Source: Burkholderia sp. TSV86 (GTDB taxonomy: Bacteria > Pseudomonadota > Gammaproteobacteria > Burkholderiales > Burkholderiaceae). Taken from it: a DNA stretch of 64,000 nt. The DNA lies in the NCBI RefSeq assembly GCF_001522865.1, contig NZ_LOWB01000115.1, positions 55,410-119,409 on the forward strand, in the 5' to 3' direction. The notes below the pieces were generated by a model. It worked only from the letters and a program-made list of their open reading frames with translations, searched no databases and was not told where the DNA came from. A program made the position numbers and the translations under genes. Of the stretch, positions 26,206 to 35,867 are shown piece after piece; position 1 is the first letter of the stretch, and each line of letters opens with the position of its first letter.

Positions 26206-28014
26206 ATGCCTTTGCCTACTCCCCCCAGCAAGCTCGGCAGCCTGCTGCCGCCCGACGAATACAAGGCGAAAGCACAGCCGGCGAAAGCCGCGAAATCATC
26301 TGCAACCGGGGACTCCGATCATGACGGCGCGGCCGAATACGGCCCGGCGAGCGTAGCCGATCCGATGGCGCCCGCCGCGAACACCGCCGCGTCCTTGCGC
26401 GCGGTCACGACAGGGGCGTCCGCGACCGACGGCGGCTCCGCGGCGCGCACACGCAAAACCAAGCAGACCGCGGCGTTGCTGCAACCCGTGCCCGCGCGCG
26501 ACGTGGTCGAGCCCGTCGCGCGCGCGCCGAAGACCACCGACGCGGTGAAGCCGGCCGCCGGCACAGCCGCCGCAACAGGCACCGGCACGAAAACGCGCAG
26601 CCGCAAACGTGCCGAAACCGAAGTGCAAAAGCTCTTCGTGCTCGATACGAACGTGCTGATGCACGACCCGAGCAGCCTGTTCCGCTTCGAGGAGCACGAC
26701 GTCTATCTGCCGATGATGACGCTCGAGGAACTCGACAATCACAAGAAGGGTATGTCGGAAGTCGCGCGCAACGCGCGCCAGGTAAGTCGCACGCTCGATG
26801 CGCTTGTCGCCGATGCCGGCCCGATCTCGGCCGGCATTGCGCTCGCGCGCCTCGGCAGCCGCGAGGCGCTCGGCCGCCTGTACTTTCAGACGACGCTCAC
26901 GCAGATCGAGCCGATCGACGGCCTGCCGCAAGGCAAGGCCGACAACCAAATCCTCGGCGTCGTGCGCGCGTTGCAGCGCGAGCGGCCGGATCGTCAGGTC
27001 GTGCTGGTGTCGAAAGACATCAACATGCGGATCAAGGCGCACGCGCTCGGCCTGCCCGCGGAAGATTACTTCAACGACCAGGTTCTCGAAGACAAGGATC
27101 TGCTCTACTCCGGCGTGCGCGAGCTGCCGCAGGATTTCTGGACCAAGCATGCGAAAGGCATGGAGAGCTGGCAGGATACGAAGACAGGCACCACGTATTA
27201 CCGCGTGACTGGCCCGCTCGTCGCGTCGCTGCTCGTCAACGAATTCGTCTATCTCGAGCCGCATAACGGCGAGCCGACGTTCCATGCGATCGTGCGCGAA
27301 CTGAATGGCAAGACGGCGCTGCTGCAGACGCTGCGCGACTACAGCCATCACAAGAACAACGTGTGGGGCATCACCGCACGCAATCGCGAGCAGAACTTCG
27401 CGCTGAATCTGCTGATGAATCCCGAGATCGACTTCGTCACGCTGCTTGGCCAGGCGGGCACCGGCAAGACGCTCGTTGCGCTCGCGGCGGGCCTCGCGCA
27501 AGTGCTCGACGACAAGCGCTACAACGAAATCATCGTCACGCGCGCGACCGTGCCAGTCGGCGAGGACATCGGCTTTCTGCCCGGCACCGAGGAAGAAAAG
27601 ATGCAGCCGTGGATGGGCGCGTTCGACGACAACCTCGAAGTGCTGCAGAAAACCGACGACGCGGCGGGCGAATGGGGCCGCGCGGCGACGCAGGAGCTGA
27701 TCCGCTCGCGCCTGAAGGTCAAGAGTATGAACTTCATGCGTGGGCGCACGTTCGTCGACAAGTACGTGATCATCGACGAGGCACAGAACCTGACGCCGAA
27801 GCAGATGAAAACCCTCGTCACGCGTGCGGGCCCCGGCACGAAAATCATCTGTCTCGGCAACATCGCGCAGATCGATACGCCTTATCTGACGGAAGGCAGC
27901 TCGGGCCTCACGTATGTCGTCGACCGCTTCAAGGGTTGGGGGCACAGCGGCCACGTGACGCTCGCGCGCGGCGAACGCTCGCGGCTTGCGGACTACGCGT
28001 CCGACATTCTGTAA
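26206..28014 (+). CDS. PhoH family protein with PIN domain
   Basis: A 602-residue protein of the PhoH2 type. Residues 1-145 are disordered and rich in Ala, Thr, Lys. A PIN ribonuclease domain (about 146-280) starts KLFVLDTNVLMHDPSSLFRF with its acidic metal ligands. The PhoH ATPase domain has Walker A LLGQAGTGKTLVALAAG and Walker B KYVIIDEAQNLTPKQ. Such proteins are thought to unwind and cut RNA. The start at 26206 follows CGAGGG; an in-frame ATG at 26173 lacks a good site. A terminator follows. Confidence 0.92.
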   Translation: MPLPTPPSKLGSLLPPDEYKAKAQPAKAAKSSATGDSDHDGAAEYGPASVADPMAPAANTAASLRAVTTGASATDGGSAARTRKTKQTAALLQPVPARDVVEPVARAPKTTDAVKPAAGTAAATGTGTKTRSRKRAETEVQKLFVLDTNVLMHDPSSLFRFEEHDVYLPMMTLEELDNHKKGMSEVARNARQVSRTLDALVADAGPISAGIALARLGSREALGRLYFQTTLTQIEPIDGLPQGKADNQILGVVRALQRERPDRQVVLVSKDINMRIKAHALGLPAEDYFNDQVLEDKDLLYSGVRELPQDFWTKHAKGMESWQDTKTGTTYYRVTGPLVASLLVNEFVYLEPHNGEPTFHAIVRELNGKTALLQTLRDYSHHKNNVWGITARNREQNFALNLLMNPEIDFVTLLGQAGTGKTLVALAAGLAQVLDDKRYNEIIVTRATVPVGEDIGFLPGTEEEKMQPWMGAFDDNLEVLQKTDDAAGEWGRAATQELIRSRLKVKSMNFMRGRTFVDKYVIIDEAQNLTPKQMKTLVTRAGPGTKIICLGNIAQIDTPYLTEGSSGLTYVVDRFKGWGHSGHVTLARGERSRLADYASDIL

Positions 28015-28053
28015 CGCCACGCAAGGCGCCGCTCGATGCGGCCGATGCGTGCA

Positions 28054-28085
28054 ACGGCGTCCGGCATGGCCGGGCGCCGTTTTTG
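28054..28085 (+). terminator. Terminator after phoH-like gene
   Basis: ACGGCGTCCGG (28054-28064) pairs with CCGGGCGCCGT (28070-28080) with one mismatch, followed by a T-rich run. Confidence 0.8.
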
Positions 28086-28252
28086 TTTTGGGGTCGAATT
28101 TCGATCGAGTGAATCGTCCATCGAATACCACGCTTATGCGTGTAACTTAAAGTAATTTCTCAAGAATTCTTGCGAAAGCCCCGCCGCACCGACTACCATC
28201 GCAATATCCGTTGTCATGCGAAAAGCGAGCGCCGCGCGTTCGCCCGCCTCCG

Positions 28253-29485
28253 ATGCTGCGTCTCACGCTGTCCGTTCTCGTCGTCTCATTGCTTGCCGCC
28301 TGCGCGGGCGCGCCGCAGAAAACCGCGCGCCCGTCGTCATCCGGCATGTCGATCACCACGCCGCGTGCGTATGCGCCGCCGCGCGGCTTCCCCAATTTCG
28401 TCGACCATAGCGTCGGCCGCGAGGAAATCTCGATCCAGGCGATGAGCCTCGTCGGCGTTCCATACCGGTGGGGAGGCAATACGCCCGAAAGCGGCTTCGA
28501 TTGCAGCGGGCTCGTGCGCTATGTCGTCGACCGCGCCGCGAACGTCAACCTGCCCCGCACGACGGCCGACATGAGCGCGATCGGCGATTCGATCGAGCCA
28601 GACGGCATCGCGCCTGGCGATCTGATCTTCTTCAACACGTCCGGCCGGCCGCATTCGCATGTCGGCATCTATGTCGGCAAGCTCCGCTTCGTGAATGCGC
28701 CATCGACGGGCGGCACCGTGCGGCTGGATTACCTGACGAACCCGTATTGGGCGAAGCGCTTCGACGGAATTCGCCGCGTTGCGTCGGCAAAGGCAAAGCC
28801 GACTCCGTTCGATGCGCCCACTTATCAAGCCAGCCGGCAACCTGACGTGACGCAGCACGCGAGCCCGGCCGCCGCGCCGGCTGCCTATGCGGCAAACACG
28901 AGCGCGCCGGTCCGCCCGCGCAGCGCCGCGGCAAATGAAGCGCCGCCCGTGTTCGCGGCGACGAATGCAGGCGCGCCGGCCACCGCGTCGGCTCATGCGG
29001 CAAACGCCGCCGCACCGGCACGCCCGGCTGCAACCGGCACGCCTGCCTACGCGGCGAATCGGCCCGATGCGGGCGCGCCATCCCGTCTCGCGGGCGGCAC
29101 GACGGCCGCCGCATCCGCCGATCCTTACGAGCCGCCGCCGTCGGCGATGTCCGCCGCGCAGCAGCAAGCCCGGGCGGCAGGTGCGATAGACGCGGCGGCC
29201 GCTCCGGTCGATTCGGATGCCACTTCATCGCCTGCGTATGCGCCGGCCGCAGGCTCCGCCACGACAACCGCCGTCCGTCCCTCGACGTCTGCCGATCCGA
29301 TCGACGCCGCCGATGCATTCGAGCCGCCCCCGCCCACTGCACGCGCTGCCGCCCGCCAAGCGCGGCTTGCCGCACCGGGTAGCGCGCAGGTGCTGCGCGC
29401 ATCGACAGCGGCCGAGCCGCCGGGTGCGGCCGCCCCCGGCACGCACGACGATCCGATCGCCCGTTTCGCGAACGGCAGCTACTGA
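28253..29485 (+). CDS. NlpC/P60 family lipoprotein, probable peptidoglycan endopeptidase
   Basis: A 410-residue envelope protein. A lipoprotein signal ends at LLAACAG, so the mature protein should be lipidated on that cysteine. Residues 55-175 are the NlpC/P60 papain-like domain with catalytic cysteine in GFDCSGLVRYVV and histidine in RPHSHVGIYVG; such enzymes cut D,L peptide bonds in wall stems. The remaining 230 residues are Ala/Pro-rich and low in complexity, probably a disordered spacer. The start at 28253 gives a clean signal peptide; 28211 would add 14 basic residues. Confidence 0.88.
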   Translation: MLRLTLSVLVVSLLAACAGAPQKTARPSSSGMSITTPRAYAPPRGFPNFVDHSVGREEISIQAMSLVGVPYRWGGNTPESGFDCSGLVRYVVDRAANVNLPRTTADMSAIGDSIEPDGIAPGDLIFFNTSGRPHSHVGIYVGKLRFVNAPSTGGTVRLDYLTNPYWAKRFDGIRRVASAKAKPTPFDAPTYQASRQPDVTQHASPAAAPAAYAANTSAPVRPRSAAANEAPPVFAATNAGAPATASAHAANAAAPARPAATGTPAYAANRPDAGAPSRLAGGTTAAASADPYEPPPSAMSAAQQQARAAGAIDAAAAPVDSDATSSPAYAPAAGSATTTAVRPSTSADPIDAADAFEPPPPTARAAARQARLAAPGSAQVLRASTAAEPPGAAAPGTHDDPIARFANGSY

Positions 29486-29491
29486 TAGCGC

Positions 29492-29527
29492 CGGGTGCAT
29501 GGAGCATTCCCGGGTGCATGGAGCATC
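29492..29527. repeat. 19-bp tandem duplication
   Basis: CGGGTGCATGGAGCAT occurs at 29492 and again at 29511 just after the NlpC/P60 stop codon, a 19-base period in two copies. The rest of 29486-29824 holds a terminator for the opposite strand and no gene I can support. Confidence 0.85.
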
Positions 29528-29731
29528 CATATGGCGCCGCCAATTCGCGGCACACTGTCGTTCCGACCAAACCCGCTTGATCGTCAGCGCCACAATTACG
29601 ACACGCGTCGAAACAGCCGTTCGCCTGCGCCGCCAAGCCCGCAATCGAATCCGCGCCCGCACTCCGGCGGCTTGCGCGCCGCATGTCCGCTCCCGCGCCG
29701 TCGTAATGCGCGGCTTTGCCTTGCGCCGGCC

Positions 29732-29769
29732 CAAAAACAATGCGCCGCAGCCTGAACGGCATGCGGCGC
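29732..29769 (-). terminator. Terminator of the pit operon
   Basis: On the minus strand TGCGCCGCA (29769-29761) pairs with TGCGGCGCA (29748-29740), a perfect 9-bp stem with a 12-base loop, followed by TTGTTTTTG. It lies 56 bases beyond the pit stop. Confidence 0.78.
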
Positions 29770-29824
29770 ACTGCGTGTACTCCGCGTTCGCGTTATCGCG
29801 GCGTCGGACGCCGCGCATCGAGGC

Positions 29825-30835
29825 TCAAAACACTCGATGCCCAATCCACCAGCCGACAGCCGCGATCAGCGCCGACGCAGGAATAGTCAACACCCAGGCC
29901 CACACGATGTTGCCTGCGACACCCCAGCGCACCGCCGACAGCTTGCGCGTCGCGCCCACGCCCACTATCGCGCCGGTAATCGTATGCGTCGTCGACACCG
30001 GAATTCCCAACCAAGACGCGATGAACAGCGTCACGGCCCCCCCCGTCTCCGCGCAGAATCCGCCCACCGGCTTGAGCTTCGTGATCTTTTGACCCATCGT
30101 GCGGACGATCCGCCACCCGCCGAACAGCGTGCCGAGCCCCATCGACAGATAGCACGCACCGATCACCCAGACCGGCGGCGCATCGGCTGCGGCCGACGCG
30201 TAACCGGACGCGATCAGGAGCATCCAGATAATGCCGATCGTTTTCTGCGCGTCGTTGCCGCCGTGGCCGAGGCTGTACAGGCTCGCCGACAGCAGTTGCA
30301 AGCGCCTGAAGCGCCGGTCGACCTTGCTTGGCGCGGTCCTGAAATACAGCCACGAGACGCCGAGCATGAACAACGACCCGAGCACGAAGCCAAGCAACGG
30401 CGAAATGAAGATGAACGCGACCGTCTTCATCAATCCGTCGACGTTGAGCGACGCCCAGCCCGACTTCGACACCGCGGCGCCGACGAGCCCGCCGATCAGC
30501 GCATGCGACGAACTCGACGGAATTCCGTAGTACCAAGTGATGATGTTCCAGCCGATCGCGCCGAAGAGCGCGCCGAACACGACGTAGTGATCGACGATGC
30601 TCGCATCGATCGTGCCCTTGCCGACGGTCTGCGCAACCTTCAGATGGAAGATGAAATAAGCGATGACGTTGAACGCGGCCGCGAATACGACGGCCTGCTG
30701 CGGCTTGAGCACCCCGGTCGACACGACAGTCGCGATCGAGTTCGCGGCGTCGTGAAAGCCATTCATGAAATCGAACACGAGTGCGACGAGCACGAGCGCC
30801 GCGACAGCCCATAAAGCGAGTTGTATCGAATGCAT
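29825..30835 (-). CDS. pit: Inorganic phosphate transporter, PiT family
   Basis: A 336-residue inner-membrane carrier with about ten helices. The PiT repeats are visible: FDFMNGFHDAANSIATVVST at the N-terminus and SLGHGGNDAQKTIGIIWML in the second half; the GHGGNDAQ/ FHDAAN motifs are the signature. It imports phosphate, often as a metal-phosphate complex, driven by protons. The start at 30835 follows the DUF47 gene stop by ten bases. These two genes form an operon in many bacteria. Confidence 0.93.
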   Translation of the reverse strand: MHSIQLALWAVAALVLVALVFDFMNGFHDAANSIATVVSTGVLKPQQAVVFAAAFNVIAYFIFHLKVAQTVGKGTIDASIVDHYVVFGALFGAIGWNIITWYYGIPSSSSHALIGGLVGAAVSKSGWASLNVDGLMKTVAFIFISPLLGFVLGSLFMLGVSWLYFRTAPSKVDRRFRRLQLLSASLYSLGHGGNDAQKTIGIIWMLLIASGYASAAADAPPVWVIGACYLSMGLGTLFGGWRIVRTMGQKITKLKPVGGFCAETGGAVTLFIASWLGIPVSTTHTITGAIVGVGATRKLSAVRWGVAGNIVWAWVLTIPASALIAAVGWWIGHRVF

Positions 30836-30845
30836 CGTGATCCGC

Positions 30846-31472
30846 TCAGGCGTTTTCCAGCACGATACCTTCGATGATGTTCGCGACATCCTCGCACTTG
30901 TCGGTGATCTCTTCGAGCAATTCGTAGATCGCCTTCAGCTTGATGAGCGTCTTGACATCGTCTTCCTCGCGGAAGAGTTTCGACATCGCCGCGCGCAGCA
31001 CGCGATCTCCTTCGGACTCCCAGCGATCGATTTCTTCGCACGCTTTCAGAATCTGGCTCGACTGCTTCATGTCCGACAACAACGCGACCGCTTCCTGCAC
31101 GTGCTGCGCGGCCTTCGTGACGATATGCGCAAGCTGGCTTGCCTCCGACGTGACAGCCTGCACGTCATAAAGCGACACGGCCGTCGCGACGTCCTCCATC
31201 AGATCGAGAATGTCGTCCATCGTCGTGATCAGCTTGTGGATTTCGTCGCGATCGAGCGGCGTGATGAACGTCTTGTGCAACAAGTCGATCGCTTCGTGCG
31301 TGAGCTTGTCAGCCGCTTTCTCGGCCTTCTGCACGTTTTGCTTGTGAATCTCGGCGTCCGCGAGATTGTCGATCAGGAGTTCGAGCTCGCGTCCGCCGGA
31401 GACGATGTAATTCGCGTGCGCGTTGAAGATTTCAAAGAACTTGCCCTCGGTGGGCATGAATCGACCGAACAT
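30846..31472 (-). CDS. DUF47 (PhoU-like, TIGR00153) phosphate transport regulator
   Basis: A 208-residue all-helical cytoplasmic protein. MFGRFMPTEGKFFEIFNAHA and the two helical repeats with DEIHKLITTMDDILDLMEDV and YELLEEITDKCEDVANIIEG are the DUF47/PhoU-like pattern, in which acidic residues bind metal ions. Its gene directly precedes pit, and family members are believed to modulate PiT transporters. The first gene of the operon, it is preceded by 148 bases from dnaB's end. Confidence 0.9.
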   Translation of the reverse strand: MFGRFMPTEGKFFEIFNAHANYIVSGGRELELLIDNLADAEIHKQNVQKAEKAADKLTHEAIDLLHKTFITPLDRDEIHKLITTMDDILDLMEDVATAVSLYDVQAVTSEASQLAHIVTKAAQHVQEAVALLSDMKQSSQILKACEEIDRWESEGDRVLRAAMSKLFREEDDVKTLIKLKAIYELLEEITDKCEDVANIIEGIVLENA

Positions 31473-31620
31473 GGGATTCCTGGAAAATGGTCAAACAGCT
31501 GTCACAAAAACCGGCGACATTGTACTGTTTTACCGGTTCCCGCGAAGCGTTCGATCGCACAAGTCCGCCCGGACGACAACGGGATACAACGTTTTGCTCA
31601 CGAGGGGTTTACATCCGGCG

Positions 31621-33003
31621 CTACTCGCCGTAGAAATTTTGCGCGCCTGCAAAATTGTCAAACTTCGTATATTGCCCCAGGAACGTGAGCCGAACGGGCC
31701 CGATCGGGCCGTTACGCTGCTTGCCGATAATGATCTCGGCCGTGCCTTTGTCGGGGCTGTCCGGGTTATAGACCTCGTCGCGGTAAATGAACAGGATCAC
31801 GTCCGCGTCCTGCTCGATAGCGCCCGATTCGCGCAAGTCCGACATCACCGGCCGTTTGTTGGGCCGTTGCTCCAGCCCTCGATTCAACTGCGACAATGCG
31901 ATCACCGGCACGTCGAGTTCTTTCGCAAGACTCTTCAGCGATCGCGAGATTTCCGAGATTTCGGTCGCACGATTCTCGCCTTGCGACGAGCCCGTCATCA
32001 GTTGCAGATAGTCGACGATGATCAGCCCGAGCTTGCCACATTGGCGCGCGAGACGGCGCGCCCGCGAGCGTAATTCCATCGGATTCAGGCCACCCGTCTC
32101 GTCGATGAACAGTTGCGCCTCGCTCATTTTTTGCACAGCGTGCGTAAGCTTCGGCCAATCCTCGTCGCTCAGGCGGCCGGTGCGCATCCGGTGCTGGTCG
32201 AGCCGGCCAACCGAGCCGAGCATCCGCATCACGAGTTGCGTGCCCGGCATTTCCATCGAGAACACCGCGACCGGCAGCCCGTATTCGACGGCGACGTATT
32301 CGCCGATATTCATCGAGAACGCGGTCTTACCCATCGACGGGCGCCCCGCGACGATGATCAGCTCGCCGCCGTGCATCCCGGACGTCATACGATCCAGATC
32401 GACGAAACCCGTCGGCGTGCCGGTCACGTCGCTCGGATTCGCAGTGTGGTAAAGGGTGTCGATCCGCTCGACCACCTGCGTGAGCAACGGTCCGATCTCA
32501 AGGAAGCCCTGCGTGCCACGCGCGCCGTCCTCGGCAATCGAGAACACTTTCGCCTCGGCCTCGTCGAGCAACTGGCGAACTTCCCGGCCCTGAGGATTGA
32601 ATGCGTCGGCCGAGATTTCGTCGGCGACAGACACGAGCCGGCGCAGCACCGCGCGATCGCGCACGATTTCCGCATAGCGGCGGATGTTCGCCGCGCTCGG
32701 CGTATTCTGCGCCAGCGCGTTCAGGTACGCGAGCCCGCCCACCTCCTCGGCCTTGCCGGACGTCGTCAGCGCCTCATAGACGGTCACGACGTCGGCCGGG
32801 CGCGTCGTCGCGATCAGACGGCCGATGTGCTCGAAGATGACGCGATGGTCGTACCGGTAGAAATCGCTCTGCGACAGGAAATCGGCGATCCGGTCCCATG
32901 CGCCGTTGTCGAGCAGCAGTCCGCCCAACACGGACTGCTCGGCCTCGATCGAGTGCGGCGGGACTTTCAGCGATTCGATTTGGGGATCTTGAGGCGCGTT
33001 CAT
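31621..33003 (-). CDS. dnaB: Replicative DNA helicase
   Basis: A 460-residue hexameric helicase of the replication fork. The N-terminal helical domain (SIEAEQSVLGGLLLDNGAWD) is followed by a linker and the RecA-like motor with Walker A IIVAGRPSMGKTAFSMN, Walker B GLIIVDYLQLMTG, and the motif ALSQLNRGLEQRPNKRPVMS. Length is standard and there is no intein. It lies downstream of the rpsF-priB-rpsR-rplI block, separated by a terminator. Confidence 0.97.
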   Translation of the reverse strand: MNAPQDPQIESLKVPPHSIEAEQSVLGGLLLDNGAWDRIADFLSQSDFYRYDHRVIFEHIGRLIATTRPADVVTVYEALTTSGKAEEVGGLAYLNALAQNTPSAANIRRYAEIVRDRAVLRRLVSVADEISADAFNPQGREVRQLLDEAEAKVFSIAEDGARGTQGFLEIGPLLTQVVERIDTLYHTANPSDVTGTPTGFVDLDRMTSGMHGGELIIVAGRPSMGKTAFSMNIGEYVAVEYGLPVAVFSMEMPGTQLVMRMLGSVGRLDQHRMRTGRLSDEDWPKLTHAVQKMSEAQLFIDETGGLNPMELRSRARRLARQCGKLGLIIVDYLQLMTGSSQGENRATEISEISRSLKSLAKELDVPVIALSQLNRGLEQRPNKRPVMSDLRESGAIEQDADVILFIYRDEVYNPDSPDKGTAEIIIGKQRNGPIGPVRLTFLGQYTKFDNFAGAQNFYGE

Positions 33004-33057
33004 GGGTTGGGATTATCGCGAAATAGACGCAGCTCCACCAGCCGGCGCCGTGGAACG

Positions 33058-33092
33058 AAAAAAGGCAGGAACCGGTTGCCCAGGCCCCTGCC
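33058..33092 (-). terminator. Terminator of the rpsF-priB-rpsR-rplI operon
   Basis: On the minus strand GGCAGGGGCC (33092-33083) pairs with GGTTCCTGCC (33073-33064) including two G-U pairs, then six T. It lies between rplI and dnaB, so dnaB needs its own promoter or read-through. Confidence 0.82.
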
Positions 33093-33135
33093 CTTTATAT
33101 CGAGCGGCAGGCGCCGCCCGGAGAAGACACGCGTT

Positions 33136-33588
33136 TTACGCGTGGTCGCCGATCACGTTGACCGTGACGTCGACGACGACGTCCGTGTGCAGCGCGACTT
33201 GCACGCCATGCTCGCCGATCATCTTCAGCGGGCCTTCCGGCATGCGAACCTGCGCCTTCTCGACATCGTAGCCGACCTTCTTCAGCAGTTCGGCAACGTC
33301 CGCGTTCGTGACCGAGCCGAACAGACGGCCGTCGACGCCCGACTTCTGCGTGATTTCGAACGTCTGCCCGCCCAGCTTCTCGCCAACCGCTTGCGCGGCT
33401 GCCAGCTTTTCGGCGGCGACCTTTTCGAGTTCCGCGCGGCGGACTTCGAATTCGGCGATCGCGTCCTTCGTCGCGCGGCGCGCCTTGCGGTTCGGAATCA
33501 GGAAGTTACGCGCATAACCGTCCTTGACCTTGACGATATCGCCGAGGTTGCCCAGATTGGCGACTTTTTCCAACAGAATGATTTGCAT
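33136..33588 (-). CDS. rplI: 50S ribosomal protein L9
   Basis: A 150-residue ribosomal protein with the classic elongated form: N-terminal domain [38 protein letters not shown], a long linker helix ([20 protein letters not shown]), and a C-terminal domain [20 protein letters not shown]. It is the last gene of the rpsF operon, 27 bases after rpsR. Confidence 0.97.
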   Translation of the reverse strand: MQIILLEKVANLGNLGDIVKVKDGYARNFLIPNRKARRATKDAIAEFEVRRAELEKVAAEKLAAAQAVGEKLGGQTFEITQKSGVDGRLFGSVTNADVAELLKKVGYDVEKAQVRMPEGPLKMIGEHGVQVALHTDVVVDVTVNVIGDHA

Positions 33589-33615
33589 TCGAATTCTCCT
33601 TATTGCGTCGCCTGA

Positions 33616-33891
33616 TTACGCCTTGTGCTGATCGGTGTACGGCAAGAGCGCGAGGAAACGCGCGCGCTTGATCGCCGTATCGAGCTGGCGCTGATAGTGG
33701 GCCTTCGTACCCGTCAGGCGCGCCGGCGTGATCTTGCCGTTTTCGCCGATGAAGTCCTTCAGCGTTTCGGTGTCTTTGTAGTCGATCTGCTCGACGCCGG
33801 CTGCCGTGAAACGGCAGAACTTCTTACGCTTGAAGAGCGGATTTTGCTGCTGACGACGCTTGTCGAATTTCTTACCAGTGGGGCGGGCCAT
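33616..33891 (-). CDS. rpsR: 30S ribosomal protein S18
   Basis: A 91-residue protein of the small subunit that pairs with S6. The core [40 protein letters not shown] and [20 protein letters not shown] is highly conserved. It starts two bases after priB ends. Confidence 0.97.
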
Positions 33892-33893
33892 GT

Positions 33894-34193
33894 TCAGTCC
33901 TTTCCAATGTCCTGCAATGCTGTGATGTGAAACACCAAGGTTCTCGCGTTGCGGCTCTTTTTCGCGAGAAAGCCGGTGAAGAGCGTCTCAACGCCCATCT
34001 CGCAGCTTTCCAGCTTACCGCTCGCCTCGCCTGCCGCCACGGCCGGGATCGTCAATTCGACCTGCCGGGCGATGCCTGCTTCGACGACTTCGGTCCTGTG
34101 CTGCAACGTGGCGCTGGCGATCGGAACGCCGGCGGGGGTATACCGCACCGGTTCACGCTCGACGACGCTCGCCGTCAGTTGCAGCCTGTTCAC
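33894..34193 (-). CDS. priB: Primosomal replication protein N
   Basis: A 99-residue OB-fold single-strand DNA-binding protein used with PriA to restart replication. [20 protein letters not shown], then [19 protein letters not shown], matches PriB, a paralogue of SSB. Its place between rpsF and rpsR is the usual one in beta- and gammaproteobacteria. Confidence 0.94.
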
Positions 34194-34226
34194 GAAAGCG
34201 ACGCGCTCCTTGATGGCTTGAATACG

Positions 34227-34601
34227 TTAAGCCTGCGCTTCGGTCGGCTGAGCAGCAGCCGCCTTCTTGGCTTCTTCGCGCTGAACTTCCTTCATCATCG
34301 GCGACGGGCCGGTTTCGGCCTTCTTCATCTTGACGATGAGGTGACGCAGCACGGCGTCGTTGAACTTGAACGCGTGTTCGAGTTCGTCGAGCGTCGCCTG
34401 GTCGCACTCGATGTTCATGCAGACGTAGTGAGCCTTAGCGAGTTTCTCGATCATGTAGGCCAGTTGGCGGCGGCCCCAGTCTTCGACACGGTGGATCTGG
34501 CCGCCGTGCGACGTGATCGTGGTCTTGTAACGCTCGATCATCGCGGGCACTTGCTCGCTCTGATCGGGGTGCACGATGAAGACGATTTCGTAATGACGCA
34601 T
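34227..34601 (-). CDS. rpsF: 30S ribosomal protein S6
   Basis: A 124-residue small-subunit protein starting [20 protein letters not shown], with [20 protein letters not shown] and [20 protein letters not shown]. It is the first gene of the rpsF-priB-rpsR-rplI operon. The start at 34601 follows AGGAGT; the upstream open frame is not conserved. The C-terminal tail is Ala/Lys/Glu-rich, as in other proteobacteria. Confidence 0.97.
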   Translation of the reverse strand: MRHYEIVFIVHPDQSEQVPAMIERYKTTITSHGGQIHRVEDWGRRQLAYMIEKLAKAHYVCMNIECDQATLDELEHAFKFNDAVLRHLIVKMKKAETGPSPMMKEVQREEAKKAAAAQPTEAQA

Positions 34602-34800
34602 TACACACTCCTTGTGGATAGAAGCCACCCGGGCGTCTGAACCGGTGTGGCAAGTGAGAAGCCGGAAAGTGTAACCCGATTGACGCAACAACACAAGACT
34701 TACGTTGATTTTCCGCCGATTTCGGCCATGTATTCAAAGACTTGACGGCCACCGGCCGACGCTTGCCGCGACCGGGCGGCCGCCTGTATTCCGACCCTTG

Positions 34801-35256
34801 TTAAGGCGCTGCGGCCCGGCGCTCGCGCGGCGGCCGCCGCCCCGTGGCCGGCAGATTTACCGCAAGGGCCGCGCGGAACGCGGCAAGCGCGCCCGGCTCG
34901 GCACCCGTGACAGCTCACCACGTCATGCCGCCTTCCTGCCGGCGCGCCAGCGCATAGCCCTGCTCGACGACCGAATCAGCGCTGCCGCTCAAGCCGCCTT
35001 GCATCGGGAATACATAAGCGTCGACGACATGCCGCCGGTAGCGGTAGACCAGCACCGCCACCCGCCGGCCGCCGACATAATCGAGCCGCCCGCCCGCGAG
35101 CGCGAAGCCGCTCGAAGCGAGAACCACGACAGGCGGCGCATAGTCTGGGCGGCCGTTGAACCAGGGCTTCACCGTATGCCGATCGGTCGACACAGCGTCG
35201 ATGTCGCGCCCGGACAGCGCCGCGCGCACGTGGCTCGACACCAGCTCCGCGACCTG
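34801..35256 (-). pseudogene. Anti-sigma factor remnant, 5'-truncated with in-frame stop
   Basis: The minus-strand frame encodes LVSSHVRAALSGRDIDAVS, TVKPWFNGRPDYAPPVVVLA, GFALAGGRLDYVGGRRVAVL and HVVDAYVFPMQGG, the periplasmic C-terminal half of a membrane anti-sigma factor. The N-terminal zinc-finger domain and the membrane helix are gone: homology stops at about 35256, where a gene on the other strand begins. A TGA at 34917-34915 falls in GGMTW-stop-AVTGAE where a second Trp would be expected, and the frame then runs 37 codons to TAA at 34801. Non-functional by inference. Confidence 0.75.
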
Positions 35257-35800
35257 ATGCCGGGCGAACACGACGCGAGCCTCGACGCCGGCGCCGCGTA
35301 TCGCGAAATCTTCGGCGACACGCATTACACCTTCGATCGCCACGGCGTGCACTCCATCGTGCTCGATAACGTGTCCGACCCGGCCGGCGGCGGCAACGCG
35401 CAGATCGACTGACTCGCACGCGAGCTTGCGCGCTTGCCGAAAAACGCGCGCATCGCCGCCTTCACCCACCGGCCGCTGTTCGACCTCGCGCCGCAATGGA
35501 ACGGGGCCACGCGCGACGCCGCCGAGGTGCTCGAGATGCTGATGCCCTATGCGAACGTGATGGTGTTCTACGGGCACATCCATCAGACCCATCACGCGAT
35601 GACCGGGCATATCGCCCACCACGCCGCGCGCTCGCCGATGTTTGCGCTGCCCGCCGCGGGCTTGCAGCCCAAGCGCCTACCGGCGCCGTGGAACGCGGGC
35701 GTGCCCTATCCCGGGCTTGACTGACGCGAAGTGCGTGCGGACGACGCACCGGGCGCGTTCACGCTGGCCGAGCGGCCGATCGCAGCTGACGCGCCGGCCA
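35257..35800 (+). pseudogene. Metallophosphoesterase remnant, 5'-truncated with two in-frame TGA
   Basis: The plus-strand frame reads MPGEHDASLDAGAAYREIFG, THYTFDRHGVHSIVLDNVSD, then ARIAAFTHRPLFDLAPQWNG and VMVFYGHIHQTHHAM, the C-terminal half of a calcineurin-like phosphoesterase with the THRPL and GHIHQ metal-ligand motifs. The first half is missing. TGA codons at 35410-35412 and 35722-35724 interrupt one continuous frame, both plausibly former TGG (contexts QID-stop-LAREL and GLD-stop-REVRADD). The 3' limit is approximate. Confidence 0.75.
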
Positions 35801-35867
35801 CGCCAACGGCGTACCTGACGCACCGCCCGAGCGGCACGCATAGTGAACGAATACAAGATCAACCGAC

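Noticed and set aside
35410..35724. TGA codons as selenocysteine or recoded tryptophan
   Set aside because: No SECIS-like hairpin is evident right after the codons, and the genes are truncated at the 5' end, which argues for decay.
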